A stretch of 52,563 nt of DNA from Candidatus Desulfobacula maris (GCA_014383445.1 JACNHV010000255.1:1-52563); one strand, 5' to 3'. Counted from the first letter of the stretch, positions 38,901 to 45,821 are shown. A program made the numbers and translations. Notes: a model not told the origin generated them from the sequence alone.

Positions 38901-39725
38901 CGGTTTTTCATCGATTATTGTATTAAACAAAGATGCAGTTAGCCACATAGTTGTGATTTTATAATTCTCAATTAAGGCTTTCAAAATCTTGAGATCTGGA
39001 ATCCCATTCCCTGGATATAAAACACATTTCCCGCCATGGAGCAAAGCCCCCCAAATCTCAAATGTTGCAGCATCAAAAGAAATAGTTGCCAATTGTAGCA
39101 GTACCTGGTCGGCATTAAGTGGCGTATAGTCGACTCCAAAAACCAGACGGATCACACCACGGTGTGGGACCATAACACCTTTTGGAGTACCCGTAGAACC
39201 AGACGTGTAATTAATATATGCAAGATTTTCAGAAGTACATTTGCATTCTGGGCTTTTGTTTTCAGAAACAAGGTCGCTTCCCCATCCAGCATCCATAATT
39301 TGTATTTCAGCTTTCAAATCAGTCAATCTGCTTAAGAAATGGCTCTGCGTCAGCAGAACAGGCGAACCCGTGTCCTTAAGCATAAAATCAATCCGTTCTT
39401 TTGGATATGCAGGATCAATTGGGACATAGGAACCACCCGCCTTAAGAATTCCCAAAATTGCTACAATCATTTCAATTGAACGATCCATGAACATTGCAAC
39501 AAGAATATCAGGCCCGACGTTTTTACGTAATAATATATGAGCGAGATGGTTGGCCCGCTTGTTCAATTCATAATATGAAACCGTTTTAGATTTATTAAAT
39601 TCTTGATCAATCTCTGGAAGAACAACTGCAGTTTTGTCAGGAGTTCTTAAAACGGTTGCTTCAAAAATTTGTTGAATGCATAAATTTATTGGGGTATTTA
39701 ATTCCATTTCAAGTTTTCTATTCAA
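32985..39725 (-). CDS. Hybrid NRPS-PKS megasynthase, A-PCP-KS-AT-ACP-aminotransferase
   Basis: 2246 residues. Adenylation (about 20-530) has YTSGSTGTPKGVM and A10 TANGKTDRQ; the pocket read by eye is D-A-F-W-L-G-G-T-F-K, a valine code. PCP has DNFFDVGGSSI with Ser566. Ketosynthase (about 640-1065) has TACSTS with Cys810, ETHGTGT and SNIGH. Acyltransferase (about 1160-1480) has GHSIGE with Ser1258 and HAFH, the malonyl-CoA signature. ACP has FLEMGFDSL with Ser1592. A class III PLP aminotransferase (about 1780-2190) has LDEVVTGFR and YGKVVGGG with Lys2030. No ketoreductase or dehydratase fits between AT and ACP. The start is TTG 39725 or ATG 39707; neither has a well-spaced ribosome site. Confidence 0.95.
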   Translation of the reverse strand: MNRKLEMELNTPINLCIQQIFEATVLRTPDKTAVVLPEIDQEFNKSKTVSYYELNKRANHLAHILLRKNVGPDILVAMFMDRSIEMIVAILGILKAGGSYVPIDPAYPKERIDFMLKDTGSPVLLTQSHFLSRLTDLKAEIQIMDAGWGSDLVSENKSPECKCTSENLAYINYTSGSTGTPKGVMVPHRGVIRLVFGVDYTPLNADQVLLQLATISFDAATFEIWGALLHGGKCVLYPGNGIPDLKILKALIENYKITTMWLTASLFNTIIDEKPDVLLNVNEILTGGEALSVTHVKKAQNQLPGTNFVNGYGPTENTTFTCCYRIPSNLDKKWLTIPIGQPISNTTAYILDSKMQIVDNGESGELYVGGYGVAKGYLNRPELTAEKFIKDRFSKKVGATLYATGDNVRRLPDGNIDFLGRVDDQVKIHGYRIEPKEIEFVLKQNESLSDALVVVREDKPGQKKLVAYVILSGQKEIDSESLREYLRDKISVYMIPAFFVFLDKIPLTANGKTDRQALPKPKIISKKGYSIPTNSFEKELSKIWSQVLDIENIGTQDNFFDVGGSSILSLKVVLRIKDRIKTDRTISVVKFFQYPTIKSFADYLTQESSLPFLESEKYKLARQRINQKDSSRSITVNNQFIAIIGMAGRFPGASNVEKLWENICNGKESITFFDEEDLSPTISSKLKNDSNYVKARGVLDDIDMFDASFFGISPREAEIMDPQQRLFLELSWEALDNSGYTPEQYNGLIGIFAGSNNNTYYLNNVLPNREAVDRIGEFQAMLVNEKDFLTTRVSYKLDLSGPSVNIYTACSTSLVAVCHAFDSLNNYQCDMALAGGISIIVPQNSGYLYQEGAILSKDGHCRPFDKNAHGVTFNSGAGIVVLKRLDDAIRDGDEITAVIRGTGMNNDGADKVSFTSPSINGQAKAVSLALAQANVSPETISYIETHGTGTPLGDPIEIAALNQVFKSSTSARQFCAIGSIKSNIGHLIHASGVTGLIKTALSLKNKKIPPSLNFSESNPEIDFESSPFYVNTRLTEWENVKGPRRAGVSAFGVGGTNAHVVLEEAPEMVHTKSTRSKHLLVISAKTDAALKMSTKNIHKCLSDNPEIEIADVANTLMLGRKTFNLKRFIICKDVQDALRKLEEDDCRFNKIQLDSSGKPDVVFMFPGQGSQYINMGLKLYEAEPVFRKVVDECSEILKSISNIDIRSIIFPVEKNSDTATEELIKTKNNQPALFIIEYALAKLWNSWGVFPSAMIGHSIGEYVAACLSGVFSLENALLLASSRGRLMQEQPEGSMLSVRMPLLEIEKRLGDNLSIAAMNAPSLCVVSGPSMTIFQLQKELEKEKIICRLLHTSHAFHSSMMEPAIKPFKEIVKAVELSSPQLPFISAVSGTWITQKQAIDPEYWANHLRQPVRFADGIKEILKKENQILLETGPGNTATTLAFQQIKDKETHTAIPSLGRTTEGNSEWTAILQAVGILWKNGIPIDWKNFYKTEKRNRIPLPPYPFERKRFWLDSYSSLADQSATENSNGDQKCFSEFSNVVKNVKEPCYMVGNNRREKIIHTIHFILEEISGEDVSKEDESVSFLEMGFDSLILTQVSVALKNEFKSNISIRQLMEDYPDIEKLAEYYSQTLPVDFFPEENKTDSEMINMKNSPQNTMQNFSCDTVSGIGTVETLISHQLRIMELQLRAIGGGSIPLQPPAIDSPTMQLKTSVSSNDASNIQMEQPDGEISKARHTPGTRIAREKIGITLTKAQDRWLNEVMKNYQNKFNKSKQHTQKHRKYFSDPRTVSGFNPEWKEIIFPIVTEKSKGSKLWDIDGNELIDISNGFGPIFFGHSPDFITKAIKKQLDLGIETGPQAPLAGEVAKLFCELTGNERCSFASTGSEAVIGAIRLARTVTCRQKIVMFEGSYHGIFDEVINRPGKNYQALPAAPGISKEMTSNMLVLPWGGGESLDIIKKLGPDLAAVLVEPVQSRHPEFHDREYLQSIRKITQDSGTAMILDEVVTGFRVHPGGIRKLFDIDSDLATYGKVVGGGYPIGIIGGKVKFMDALDGGYWQYGDESIPECGVTFFAGTFVRHPLALAAANAVLMRIKAEGNDLYKQLGEKTSKLALSAKDFIRQLDCQVKFEEFASFFYISVPQNAHWGHVLFLLMVMEGINIQQFRPNFITTAHSDEDISAILTAFKKSLALIVSHGLIEGNMVVANKFLKAKPNLPPGAKLGKNARGEAAYFINDPKQKGKYLEVGKP

Positions 39726-39729
39726 AGTC

Positions 39730-40608
39730 CTACAGATTTATCAGAAAGATAAGCAACTGTTTGGCAATATATTTTCGGCCTTTCTCGTTCAAGTGGCCAC
39801 CGTCTTTTGTATACTCAGGAACCAGCGCATAATATTCATTGCCATCATAAGAGAAAATCTCTCTTTTCCCCGTAGAATGGGTTGCCTCCAGCCGGGCAAT
39901 GTCAAAAATAGGCTCCTTACCACCATAGTGACTTAAAAGTAATTTATTATATTCATTCCTGACTGCATTATGACTATTGGAAAAGAAGTTGTCTTTTTTC
40001 TCACCCCTAATCCCTCTGATAAAATTTTTTACACTTTTGACTATCCCTACCTGCTCTTTTATGAGGAGAGGCACGGTGAAGTGGACAATTGTCATCCCGG
40101 GATACCTTGTTTTCAATTCATCCATACTTTCTCGGTACTTTTTGAAGGTCGTCTCAATATCAGCTCCCGACTTAAAGTCAACAAAACAAAATTTTAAAAA
40201 AGCAATGTCTAATTTGTTGCCAAGCCCGTCATGCATAATCTGAATAAAATCGTCTATCTTCGATATAGGATTATTATTTTTCCCAATATTGGAATAATGG
40301 GCAAATATTGCTTTCTCAAAATCTTTCCTGGATTTGGTCTCAACTAAATTCAATTGAATTTGCATATTATTTGATTTTAATTCGTTGATACCCGAAACAA
40401 TGTTGTTTCCTAACGATTGATGACCGAAAAATATTTTTTTTCGAGCCAGATTATCCCATTTTTCCTTTGGAATTTGAGCGATCTTTTTAATCTGCTCATT
40501 GCTATGCTGATTTATTTCCATATCATCTCCTGAACATCCATTGGTAAATAGAAATATGACCCCAATATAAAACAGCGAAATTATTATTTTGTTGATATTA
40601 TATGTCAT
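39730..40608 (-). CDS. SGNH/GDSL-like envelope hydrolase, probable lipoprotein
   Basis: 292 residues. The N-terminus IIISLFYIGVIFLFTNGCSG is hydrophobic and ends in a TNGC box, which suggests lipoprotein export but is not a perfect lipobox. The body has KIFFGHQSLGNNIV in the position of the block I GDS nucleophile motif, and a late DGGHLNEKGRKYIA that fits the block V DxxH pair of SGNH esterases/acetyltransferases (AlgX/AlgJ-like roles). It ends 4 bp before the hybrid megasynthase. The ATG 40606-40608 lies inside the IS target duplication. A TTG inside the IS end (40623) could add five residues. Its native leader has been displaced to 44278. Confidence 0.7.
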   Translation of the reverse strand: MTYNINKIIISLFYIGVIFLFTNGCSGDDMEINQHSNEQIKKIAQIPKEKWDNLARKKIFFGHQSLGNNIVSGINELKSNNMQIQLNLVETKSRKDFEKAIFAHYSNIGKNNNPISKIDDFIQIMHDGLGNKLDIAFLKFCFVDFKSGADIETTFKKYRESMDELKTRYPGMTIVHFTVPLLIKEQVGIVKSVKNFIRGIRGEKKDNFFSNSHNAVRNEYNKLLLSHYGGKEPIFDIARLEATHSTGKREIFSYDGNEYYALVPEYTKDGGHLNEKGRKYIAKQLLIFLINL

Positions 40609-40610
40609 TA
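40602..40610. repeat. Left target-site duplication of the IS element
   Basis: ATGTCATTA, identical to 44269-44277, directly abuts the left terminal inverted repeat. On the minus strand it contains the start codon of the SGNH-like gene. Confidence 0.9.
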
Positions 40611-40625
40611 CACTATTGTCCAAAA
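40611..40625 (+). repeat. Left terminal inverted repeat (IRL)
   Basis: CACTATTGTCCAAAA, matching the reverse complement of 44254-44268 with one mismatch. It lies directly against the 9-bp target duplication. Confidence 0.85.
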
Positions 40626-40729
40626 ACGGATTTTAGATAAAAAACTGTTGTAGGAATTCTCCTTGTGAGATTATGGTTGTTGTGACCAAACAATAACCGG
40701 AAAATCAAAAACAAGGAGAATTCGAAAAA

Positions 40730-40849
40730 ATGATACGACATGCGAGCCTGTTCAGTCAACTGATAGCGTTTTTTAACCGGAATAAATTTAAGAATTTGGT
40801 ATTGGAACATAAAACCGAAAGATACTCTAAGGGATTTGAGGGTGTTTAG
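40730..40849 (+). pseudogene. IS4 transposase N-terminal fragment (DUF4372)
   Basis: An ATG behind AAGGAGA opens a 39-codon frame starting MIRHASLFSQLIAFFNRN and ending ERYSKGFEGV before TAG. The beginning matches the DUF4372 N-terminus of IS4-type transposases (MIRHASLFSQL...FNRN...KGF), whose normal length is about 370 residues. The homology breaks right after KGF. With the C-terminal fragment at 43961 it marks one broken transposase gene. The minus-strand frame over the same bases (40613-40873) is not a gene. Confidence 0.85.
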
Positions 40850-41055
40850 TACTGCGAAAGCAGCATAAAACAACCCATTACCAACCCATTAAAATTATTT
40901 TCAACCCACAAAAGTTTCCGATTTCTCCCTAAAAAATCCATAAATCCACCTTTAATTCGGTCACAAACTCCTCAGCTTCATCCTGCTTCAAATTTTTTTC
41001 ATTTTTTTTAAAAAAAAGCTGGCGTCCCCTGTTTTTATTTGATATACAATCATTT

Positions 41056-41928
41056 ATGGAGCCTTTAATCATCAGAAATCGTGAGATTACCGCTCACGAT
41101 CTAATATTTATCCAAGCTGTCGTTCATGAATACTGGGATAAAGGCAGAACCCATATCTCAAAAATCCTTTGCCAAAAATGGAACTGGGTCCAGCCCAGTG
41201 GCCGCCTTAAAGACATGGCCTGCAGAGAACTGCTTTTGACTCTGCATAGAAAAGGCCTGCTTGATTATCCACCTCCCATACAAAAGGCCTATAATAATAG
41301 AAGAACCGGTCCCCAAAAAATTAAAATTGATACCACTCCTATATCTTGCAACATTTCTGATCTTGGACCTGTCCAGGTTAAAATGGTCAGGCACACTTAT
41401 CTGGAATCGCTTTATGACAGTCTTATAGATCAATATCATTACCTTGGATATGTCCAGATTGTGGGCAATCATTTAAAATATATGGCCTTTTCCGGGGATA
41501 AACCTGTTGCATGCATAGGCTGGGGTTCTGCTGCATGGGCTGTTGAATCCCGGGAAGAGTTTATCGGCTGGACCAAGCCTGTTAAAAACAAGAACCTTCA
41601 TTTTGTAATGAATAATACCAGGTTTTTAGTTTTGCCCTGGGTGACAGTCAAATGCCTTGCCTCCAAGGTTTTATCGCTGAACATTAAAAGGATATCTACT
41701 GACTGGATCAAAATTTACAACTATCCTTTATACATGCTGGAGACATTTGTTGAACAGGATCGGTTTGTCGGCACCTGCTACAAAGCCTCTAACTGGATAC
41801 GTGTTGGAGAAACAAAAGGAACGTCTAAAAAGGGTCATAAGCATCTGAAGCATGGTAAAATTAAGGATGTTTACCTTTATCCCCTTGATAAGAATTTTAA
41901 AAGGCTGTTGAACAATGACACCGTTTGA
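41056..41928 (+). CDS. DUF4338 (DruA-domain) protein, transposon-associated
   Basis: 290 residues. The DUF4338 core is plain: YDSLIDQYHYLGY, VGNHLKYMAFSGDKPVACIGWGSAAWAVESREEFIGW, FVMNNTRFLVLPWVTVKCLASKVL, RISTDWIKIYNYPLYMLETFV and RFVGTCYKASNW. The same domain defines DruA of the Druantia anti-phage system, but most copies lie next to transposases, as here. No other Druantia gene (DruB-E) is present, so a mobile-element accessory role is more likely than defence. Its end overlaps the downstream transposase by 14 bp. The N-terminal 90 residues look like a helix-turn-helix-type DNA-binding region. Confidence 0.88.
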   Translation: MEPLIIRNREITAHDLIFIQAVVHEYWDKGRTHISKILCQKWNWVQPSGRLKDMACRELLLTLHRKGLLDYPPPIQKAYNNRRTGPQKIKIDTTPISCNISDLGPVQVKMVRHTYLESLYDSLIDQYHYLGYVQIVGNHLKYMAFSGDKPVACIGWGSAAWAVESREEFIGWTKPVKNKNLHFVMNNTRFLVLPWVTVKCLASKVLSLNIKRISTDWIKIYNYPLYMLETFVEQDRFVGTCYKASNWIRVGETKGTSKKGHKHLKHGKIKDVYLYPLDKNFKRLLNNDTV

Positions 41929-43750
41929 TAAATTTAATATCAGCAGTGTCAGTAAAAAACTCAATAATATTAATGTTAAAATTTCAGCAGCCAATGATAA
42001 ACCTTTTCCCTGTCTTGTTCTTCTTTCCAATTACCAGTTCACAAAGCGGTTTGTAAAAATCATGCCTAATGGAGATATCCAGGGCGGGTATACCAAGATG
42101 ATTACCTCTCTGATTGACTTTTCCTTTGTCAGATCCTTGACTGCTTCTTGTTACCGCATTAAAAGCCCGCCTGCTTACGATCCTGTCTCTCTTTTTCTGC
42201 TGGAGCTGTTCCGGTTTATCGACTGCCATCAAAACATGGACAAATTTCTTAAAGTTTTGAGAGACCATGACCGGGGCAACGCCTATCGGACCTATGCAGG
42301 CATTTGTGGCCGTGTCCCCACCAAGGGAACTTTTTCCAATTTTAAGGCCAGGCTTGGTGAAAGCCTGTACAACGAGATTTTTCATGTGCTGGTTGATATC
42401 TTTTACCTGCTTCAAATGATTACATTTAATATGCTTGCTCATGATGGCACCTTATTCCCCACCCGGGCCAGATATAAAGGATGCACCTGGTTTTCTGACA
42501 AATGCTCATGCATAGATATCCATGATATTGTGTTCCGGGTGAAAAGGCAGATCATGTACCGGTTGAACAATCTTAATAAAGTCAATCTTGACAAGGCTTT
42601 CAGAATAAAATGTGAATGCCCTTTTGTGCCTGAAGATAAGGTCATGAAAAAACCGCCCAAGATGGAAGTTCTTTCCATGAAGCTTGGATTTATTGATGGC
42701 AAACAATCTGAGAATCAAATCAATACCGCCATTTTATTTGGTGTAAAACAAGAACTTGATAAGCAAGGGATGTTTATCAATGTCATACGCTCCAATCTGT
42801 TCGAAATAAATCCTTGTGAAGGGCATGCCAAATTCAGATGCCCGAAAATACCAAAGGACACTGATGCCAGGATCGGTGTTCGAATGGATCCCCAGAATGC
42901 AAACAGAAAGCAGAAAATATTTGGATACAATCTTGTGATGTCAACCTCGGTTGAGCTTGATCTTAAGCTTGAACTGCCTGTGGCTGCAACCAATATTGCC
43001 GGCAATGCTGAAGAGGGTAAAAAAATCATTACCAACACTGAACAGGTCAGAGCCCACCATGATTGTGCTACTAAAATTGATATTGCAGATGCCAAATATG
43101 ATACCACTGAAAATTATACCTGTTTAAGGAAGAATGGTTCCATTCCCATTATTGATTATAACCGAAGAAACGAAAAATTTACCAGCGAGGCTCTCAGAGA
43201 GAGAGGATATGACCAGAATGGCTGGCCTTATGCGCCTTGTGGCATCCTCACAAAGCCCAATGGGTTTGATAAAAAGCATCAACGGCACACCTTCTGCTGT
43301 TTTAAGCAATGTCTTGATTTAAAGGCTGCCGGCATTAAAAATATCCAGAAAGATTATGATATTGGTTCCTGCCCACATGTTAAAAATAGTAACGGCTTTT
43401 CAAAGCATACATATATCAAGGATAATCCAAGGCTTATTAATGAAATCCCCCGGGGAACAAAGCGGTTTAAAATGATACAGCGTTACCGGTCAGCCTCGGA
43501 AAGGGCAAACAGTACAATTAAAGAAGATTTGAAGATCATTGAAAAGCCCATTGTATATAATAAGGAAAGAGCTGACATACTTGCCCAGATTGCAGTGATC
43601 GCCCTGCTGCTGAAAAGGGCTTTTGCTTTTATTGCCCGAATTTCTGCATTGTTCATGCTATATCAATTGTCCAAAGATCCTGCTATCGCAGAAAAATTAC
43701 AGCCTCATCATGTTCCTAAATCCATATTGTCTCTTATCCAAAGGGAATAA
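41915..43750 (+). CDS. DDE transposase, large (611 aa)
   Basis: Likely catalytic acids are in MLAHDGTLFPTRARYKG (first Asp), IDIADAKYDTTENY (second Asp) and RYRSASERANSTIKED (Glu), giving a DDE set of the IS4/IS1182 supergroup. A Cys-rich segment (FCCFKQCLDLK...GSCPH) before the last motif resembles the IS1182-type zinc insert. The N-terminal part (DPVSLFLLELFRFIDC...KGTFSNFKARLGESLYNEIF) matches the transposase N-domain. The frame is intact, so it may be active. It overlaps the DUF4338 gene, and the two seem to be the genes of one element. Confidence 0.85.
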   Translation: MTPFDKFNISSVSKKLNNINVKISAANDKPFPCLVLLSNYQFTKRFVKIMPNGDIQGGYTKMITSLIDFSFVRSLTASCYRIKSPPAYDPVSLFLLELFRFIDCHQNMDKFLKVLRDHDRGNAYRTYAGICGRVPTKGTFSNFKARLGESLYNEIFHVLVDIFYLLQMITFNMLAHDGTLFPTRARYKGCTWFSDKCSCIDIHDIVFRVKRQIMYRLNNLNKVNLDKAFRIKCECPFVPEDKVMKKPPKMEVLSMKLGFIDGKQSENQINTAILFGVKQELDKQGMFINVIRSNLFEINPCEGHAKFRCPKIPKDTDARIGVRMDPQNANRKQKIFGYNLVMSTSVELDLKLELPVAATNIAGNAEEGKKIITNTEQVRAHHDCATKIDIADAKYDTTENYTCLRKNGSIPIIDYNRRNEKFTSEALRERGYDQNGWPYAPCGILTKPNGFDKKHQRHTFCCFKQCLDLKAAGIKNIQKDYDIGSCPHVKNSNGFSKHTYIKDNPRLINEIPRGTKRFKMIQRYRSASERANSTIKEDLKIIEKPIVYNKERADILAQIAVIALLLKRAFAFIARISALFMLYQLSKDPAIAEKLQPHHVPKSILSLIQRE

Positions 43751-43960
43751 CGTCTTCTTATTGGCCAGGCGTATCTCTTTTTTAAGGGTCACCTACTGAC
43801 TCAATAATAATCTTTTTCCTGATGGTAATTTTCTGACATTATTTTTGTGTTTTTTTATTTGCCCTGCCCCTGTTTTTGGAGAAATTTTACCTGATTTGAA
43901 ATTGGAATGTTCTCTTGCCGCCAAAAGCGTCGGCAGCACGGATTTTTTGACGTTGTATTA

Positions 43961-44155
43961 AACATCCTCATGCTTCTGATAAAGTTCTTCCAGCTTAAAT
44001 CAAAATTTGAGTGGTCCTTGTCTAATCTGGTAGCATTTTTAAGGTGGAATTTGTTCAGTTACAAGGACCTTTGGGAATGGCTGGACAAACCGTTTGATGT
44101 TGTACCGGAAGTACCACTGCCGATACAAATGCAATTACCTCTTAGAGGTATTTGA
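43961..44155 (+). pseudogene. IS4 transposase C-terminal fragment
   Basis: The frame reads NILMLLIKFFQLKSKFEWS, LSNLVAFLRWNLFSYKDLWEWLDKPF and ends PIQMQLPLRGI before a stop. LRWNLFxYxDLWEWxDxPF is the typical C-terminal tail of the same IS4/DUF4372 transposase family whose N-terminus lies at 40730. The frame upstream of 43961 (from ATG 43907) has no recognisable transposase sequence, which places the junction close to this point. Confidence 0.85.
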
Positions 44156-44253
44156 GCACGTAGTAAATGAAAACGACAACCTGGTTTTTGATTTTGAAAC
44201 CTCATCCTTAATTGACGGGGCTTTGAACTACTAAAATCCAGAAAATAAATTTA

Positions 44254-44268
44254 TTTTGGACAGTAGTG
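44254..44268 (-). repeat. Right terminal inverted repeat (IRR)
   Basis: TTTTGGACAGTAGTG, the reverse complement of the left end with one mismatch. A second short match (GGATTTTAG) occurs further inside both ends, offset by 17 bp. Confidence 0.85.
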
Positions 44269-44277
44269 ATGTCATTA
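44269..44277. repeat. Right target-site duplication of the IS element
   Basis: ATGTCATTA, a second copy of 40602-40610. The sequence after it, 44278-44339, is the original upstream leader of the SGNH-like gene. Confidence 0.9.
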
Positions 44278-44339
44278 GTTTTTCTATCCACATCATTTTC
44301 ATACAATTTTTCCTATATGTCTTTTGTGTACAAAGTAAA

Positions 44340-44984
44340 TTACAATGATTTCTGAACATACGGGAGGAGATTTTCCAAAAAATTAATTAATAATGATTTT
44401 GCAGCTAACTCATTTCCGGGAGTGAGTGTTGTGGAAATTCTGATCAGTGAACCTCTTGTATCATTCATCGCCAGCTTGTTAGAGGCGATACTCAATCGCA
44501 TTTTTATATAATTGCTGCCTATAAACGGCCCAGCTTTAAAGAAATAATATGTTAAAGTCTGACCAGTTGATCTTGTTGTCACCATCTTCGCTACCTCGAT
44601 CGTTCTCTGATGAATATCAGAAAATAAAGATAATATCTCTGTTGTTTTCTGTGTCTTGAATCCTCTTCCCCCGATGCATGCCTCTGGAGCATGAAAATCT
44701 ACTTTTGTGTCATTATAATGGACTACAGACAAAAAAACATTACCCTCATTATCAGCATTGAATGACCTGTGAATTATTGCCCTGGTCTCAAGTATGTCAT
44801 AAACCATTTCATCCAGCGATACATCCTGGCCCTTCCATTTGCCAATCTGCATGGGAATAGCCTGCAAATCGGCAAGGCCGGTTTCATCGTCTTGTGAAGA
44901 ATCATACCGCAAATTATATACCACGAAGGCGGTTAGTGCCAGCAAGATGACAACTATCAGATATCGAAATTTCAGGTTCGCCAT
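44340..44984 (-). CDS. epsI: Exosortase-associated EpsI family protein
   Basis: 214 residues. One N-terminal membrane helix (YLIVVILLALTAFVVYNL) is followed by an exported EpsI/DUF3485 domain with MQIGKWKGQD near the start and FHAPEACIGGRGF, the conserved H-x-P-E-x-C region. TLTYYFFKAGPFIGSNYIKMRL belongs to the C-terminal half. EpsI proteins act with the exosortase in exopolysaccharide and PEP-CTERM systems; the mechanism is unknown. The start overlaps the exosortase stop by 13 bp. It is the last gene before the IS insertion. Confidence 0.92.
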   Translation of the reverse strand: MANLKFRYLIVVILLALTAFVVYNLRYDSSQDDETGLADLQAIPMQIGKWKGQDVSLDEMVYDILETRAIIHRSFNADNEGNVFLSVVHYNDTKVDFHAPEACIGGRGFKTQKTTEILSLFSDIHQRTIEVAKMVTTRSTGQTLTYYFFKAGPFIGSNYIKMRLSIASNKLAMNDTRGSLIRISTTLTPGNELAAKSLLINFLENLLPYVQKSL

Positions 44985-45820
44985 TCGAGCGCCTTAGCAG
45001 CAAAGAATATTAAAAAAAATCCAAGAACGAAAACAAGCATGCCTGAGCCTGTATGTACCAGGGTATCTGGGCCGGCTGCTTCAAGTCCCCAATAATTTGA
45101 AACAAGGATAAGAATGGGTATCCGGACAATATTGGATAACAATGCAATTGGGATTGAAATCAAAAAAAGAACCCATTTTTTTATTATGGAAACAGGTTCC
45201 AGGTACGCAAATATTGATCCAAGTGCCAGAAATGCTATCAAGGAACGTAAGCCAGAACAAGGGTTCCCCACCAGGAGGGGGCCGGCTGGAATCAAAATAT
45301 TAAATCCTTCAAGATAGATAGGAATACCAAGTATACTGATTATCCATACCCCTGCCTTGGCGGCAAAAATCTTGAGGGGGAAAGAAACAAGACTAATCAT
45401 GGCTTCAGGTAATGGGAACATAAAAACCAGAAAGAGAAGAGGAAACCATATAATTTTTGATACCTCTTTGCCAAACAGGAAAAGCGACAGACCAATGATC
45501 AGAAAAAAAATGGAAAAGCCAGAAATGGAAAAAATATAAAGCAGTGTTCCCAGGAGATGTAGAAGTAAAGCGAAGAATAAAATAATCAGCCCTATAACAC
45601 TATTCTGCGGCTTTATCTGGGCAAGGTTTTCTTTTTGCAGATAGATAAAATACAGGGAAATAAAAGGGACAATGAAACCATGAGAATAATATGAATCTGC
45701 CCCCATGTAGCGATCATACATCCACATGAGTGTTGTTTTGTAAGCAAAAACTGTAAATATCCCAATGATTGTCAGAAAGATAATATTCACTGCCCTATTT
45801 CGCTTTTGCGTTTCAGACAA
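44972..45820 (-). CDS. Exosortase (EpsH family)
   Basis: 282 residues with about eight membrane helices. The transpeptidase-like active site is complete: Cys188 in GNPCSGLRSL, Arg233 in SNIVRIPIL and His256 in LVHTGSGM. Exosortases cleave and anchor PEP-CTERM proteins at the inner membrane, in step with exopolysaccharide production. No PEP-CTERM protein is visible in this window. It lies 1 bp after the DegT-family gene and overlaps epsI. The associated FemAB, hydrolase 1/2 and ligase genes suggest the exosortase A (XrtA) type. Confidence 0.95.
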   Translation of the reverse strand: MSETQKRNRAVNIIFLTIIGIFTVFAYKTTLMWMYDRYMGADSYYSHGFIVPFISLYFIYLQKENLAQIKPQNSVIGLIILFFALLLHLLGTLLYIFSISGFSIFFLIIGLSLFLFGKEVSKIIWFPLLFLVFMFPLPEAMISLVSFPLKIFAAKAGVWIISILGIPIYLEGFNILIPAGPLLVGNPCSGLRSLIAFLALGSIFAYLEPVSIIKKWVLFLISIPIALLSNIVRIPILILVSNYWGLEAAGPDTLVHTGSGMLVFVLGFFLIFFAAKALEWRT

Positions 45821-45821
45821 T

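Larger units (their letters stand above)
40611..44268 (+). mobile_element. IS4-family element with replaced core
   Basis: A 3658-bp element bounded by imperfect inverted repeats (CACTATTGTCCAAAA at the left, CACTACTGTCCAAAA as reverse complement of the right end, 14 of 15) and a perfect 9-bp direct duplication. Outer arms encode the first 39 residues and the last about 64 residues of one IS4/DUF4372-type transposase. The middle about 300 residues of that enzyme are gone, and a DUF4338 gene plus a second DDE transposase occupy the space. It separates epsI from the SGNH/NRPS-PKS operon. Either one element inserted into an older IS with deletion, or the IS ends now carry a foreign core. Confidence 0.88.

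Noticed and set aside
32985-39725. Fatty-acyl-AMP ligase start (iturin-like lipopeptide)
   Set aside because: The first A domain has a normal amino-acid pocket with D235 and a valine code, so loading of a fatty acid is unlikely.
40613-40873. Minus-strand 86-residue frame
   Set aside because: It overlaps the IS end and the DUF4372 fragment on the plus strand and has no family features; it is a shadow frame.
40869-40895. AACCCATTA tandem pair as a CRISPR or iteron
   Set aside because: Only two short imperfect copies and no spacers or replication gene.
41056-41928. Druantia anti-phage system
   Set aside because: Only the DUF4338 gene is present, coupled to a transposase; no DruB-E genes.
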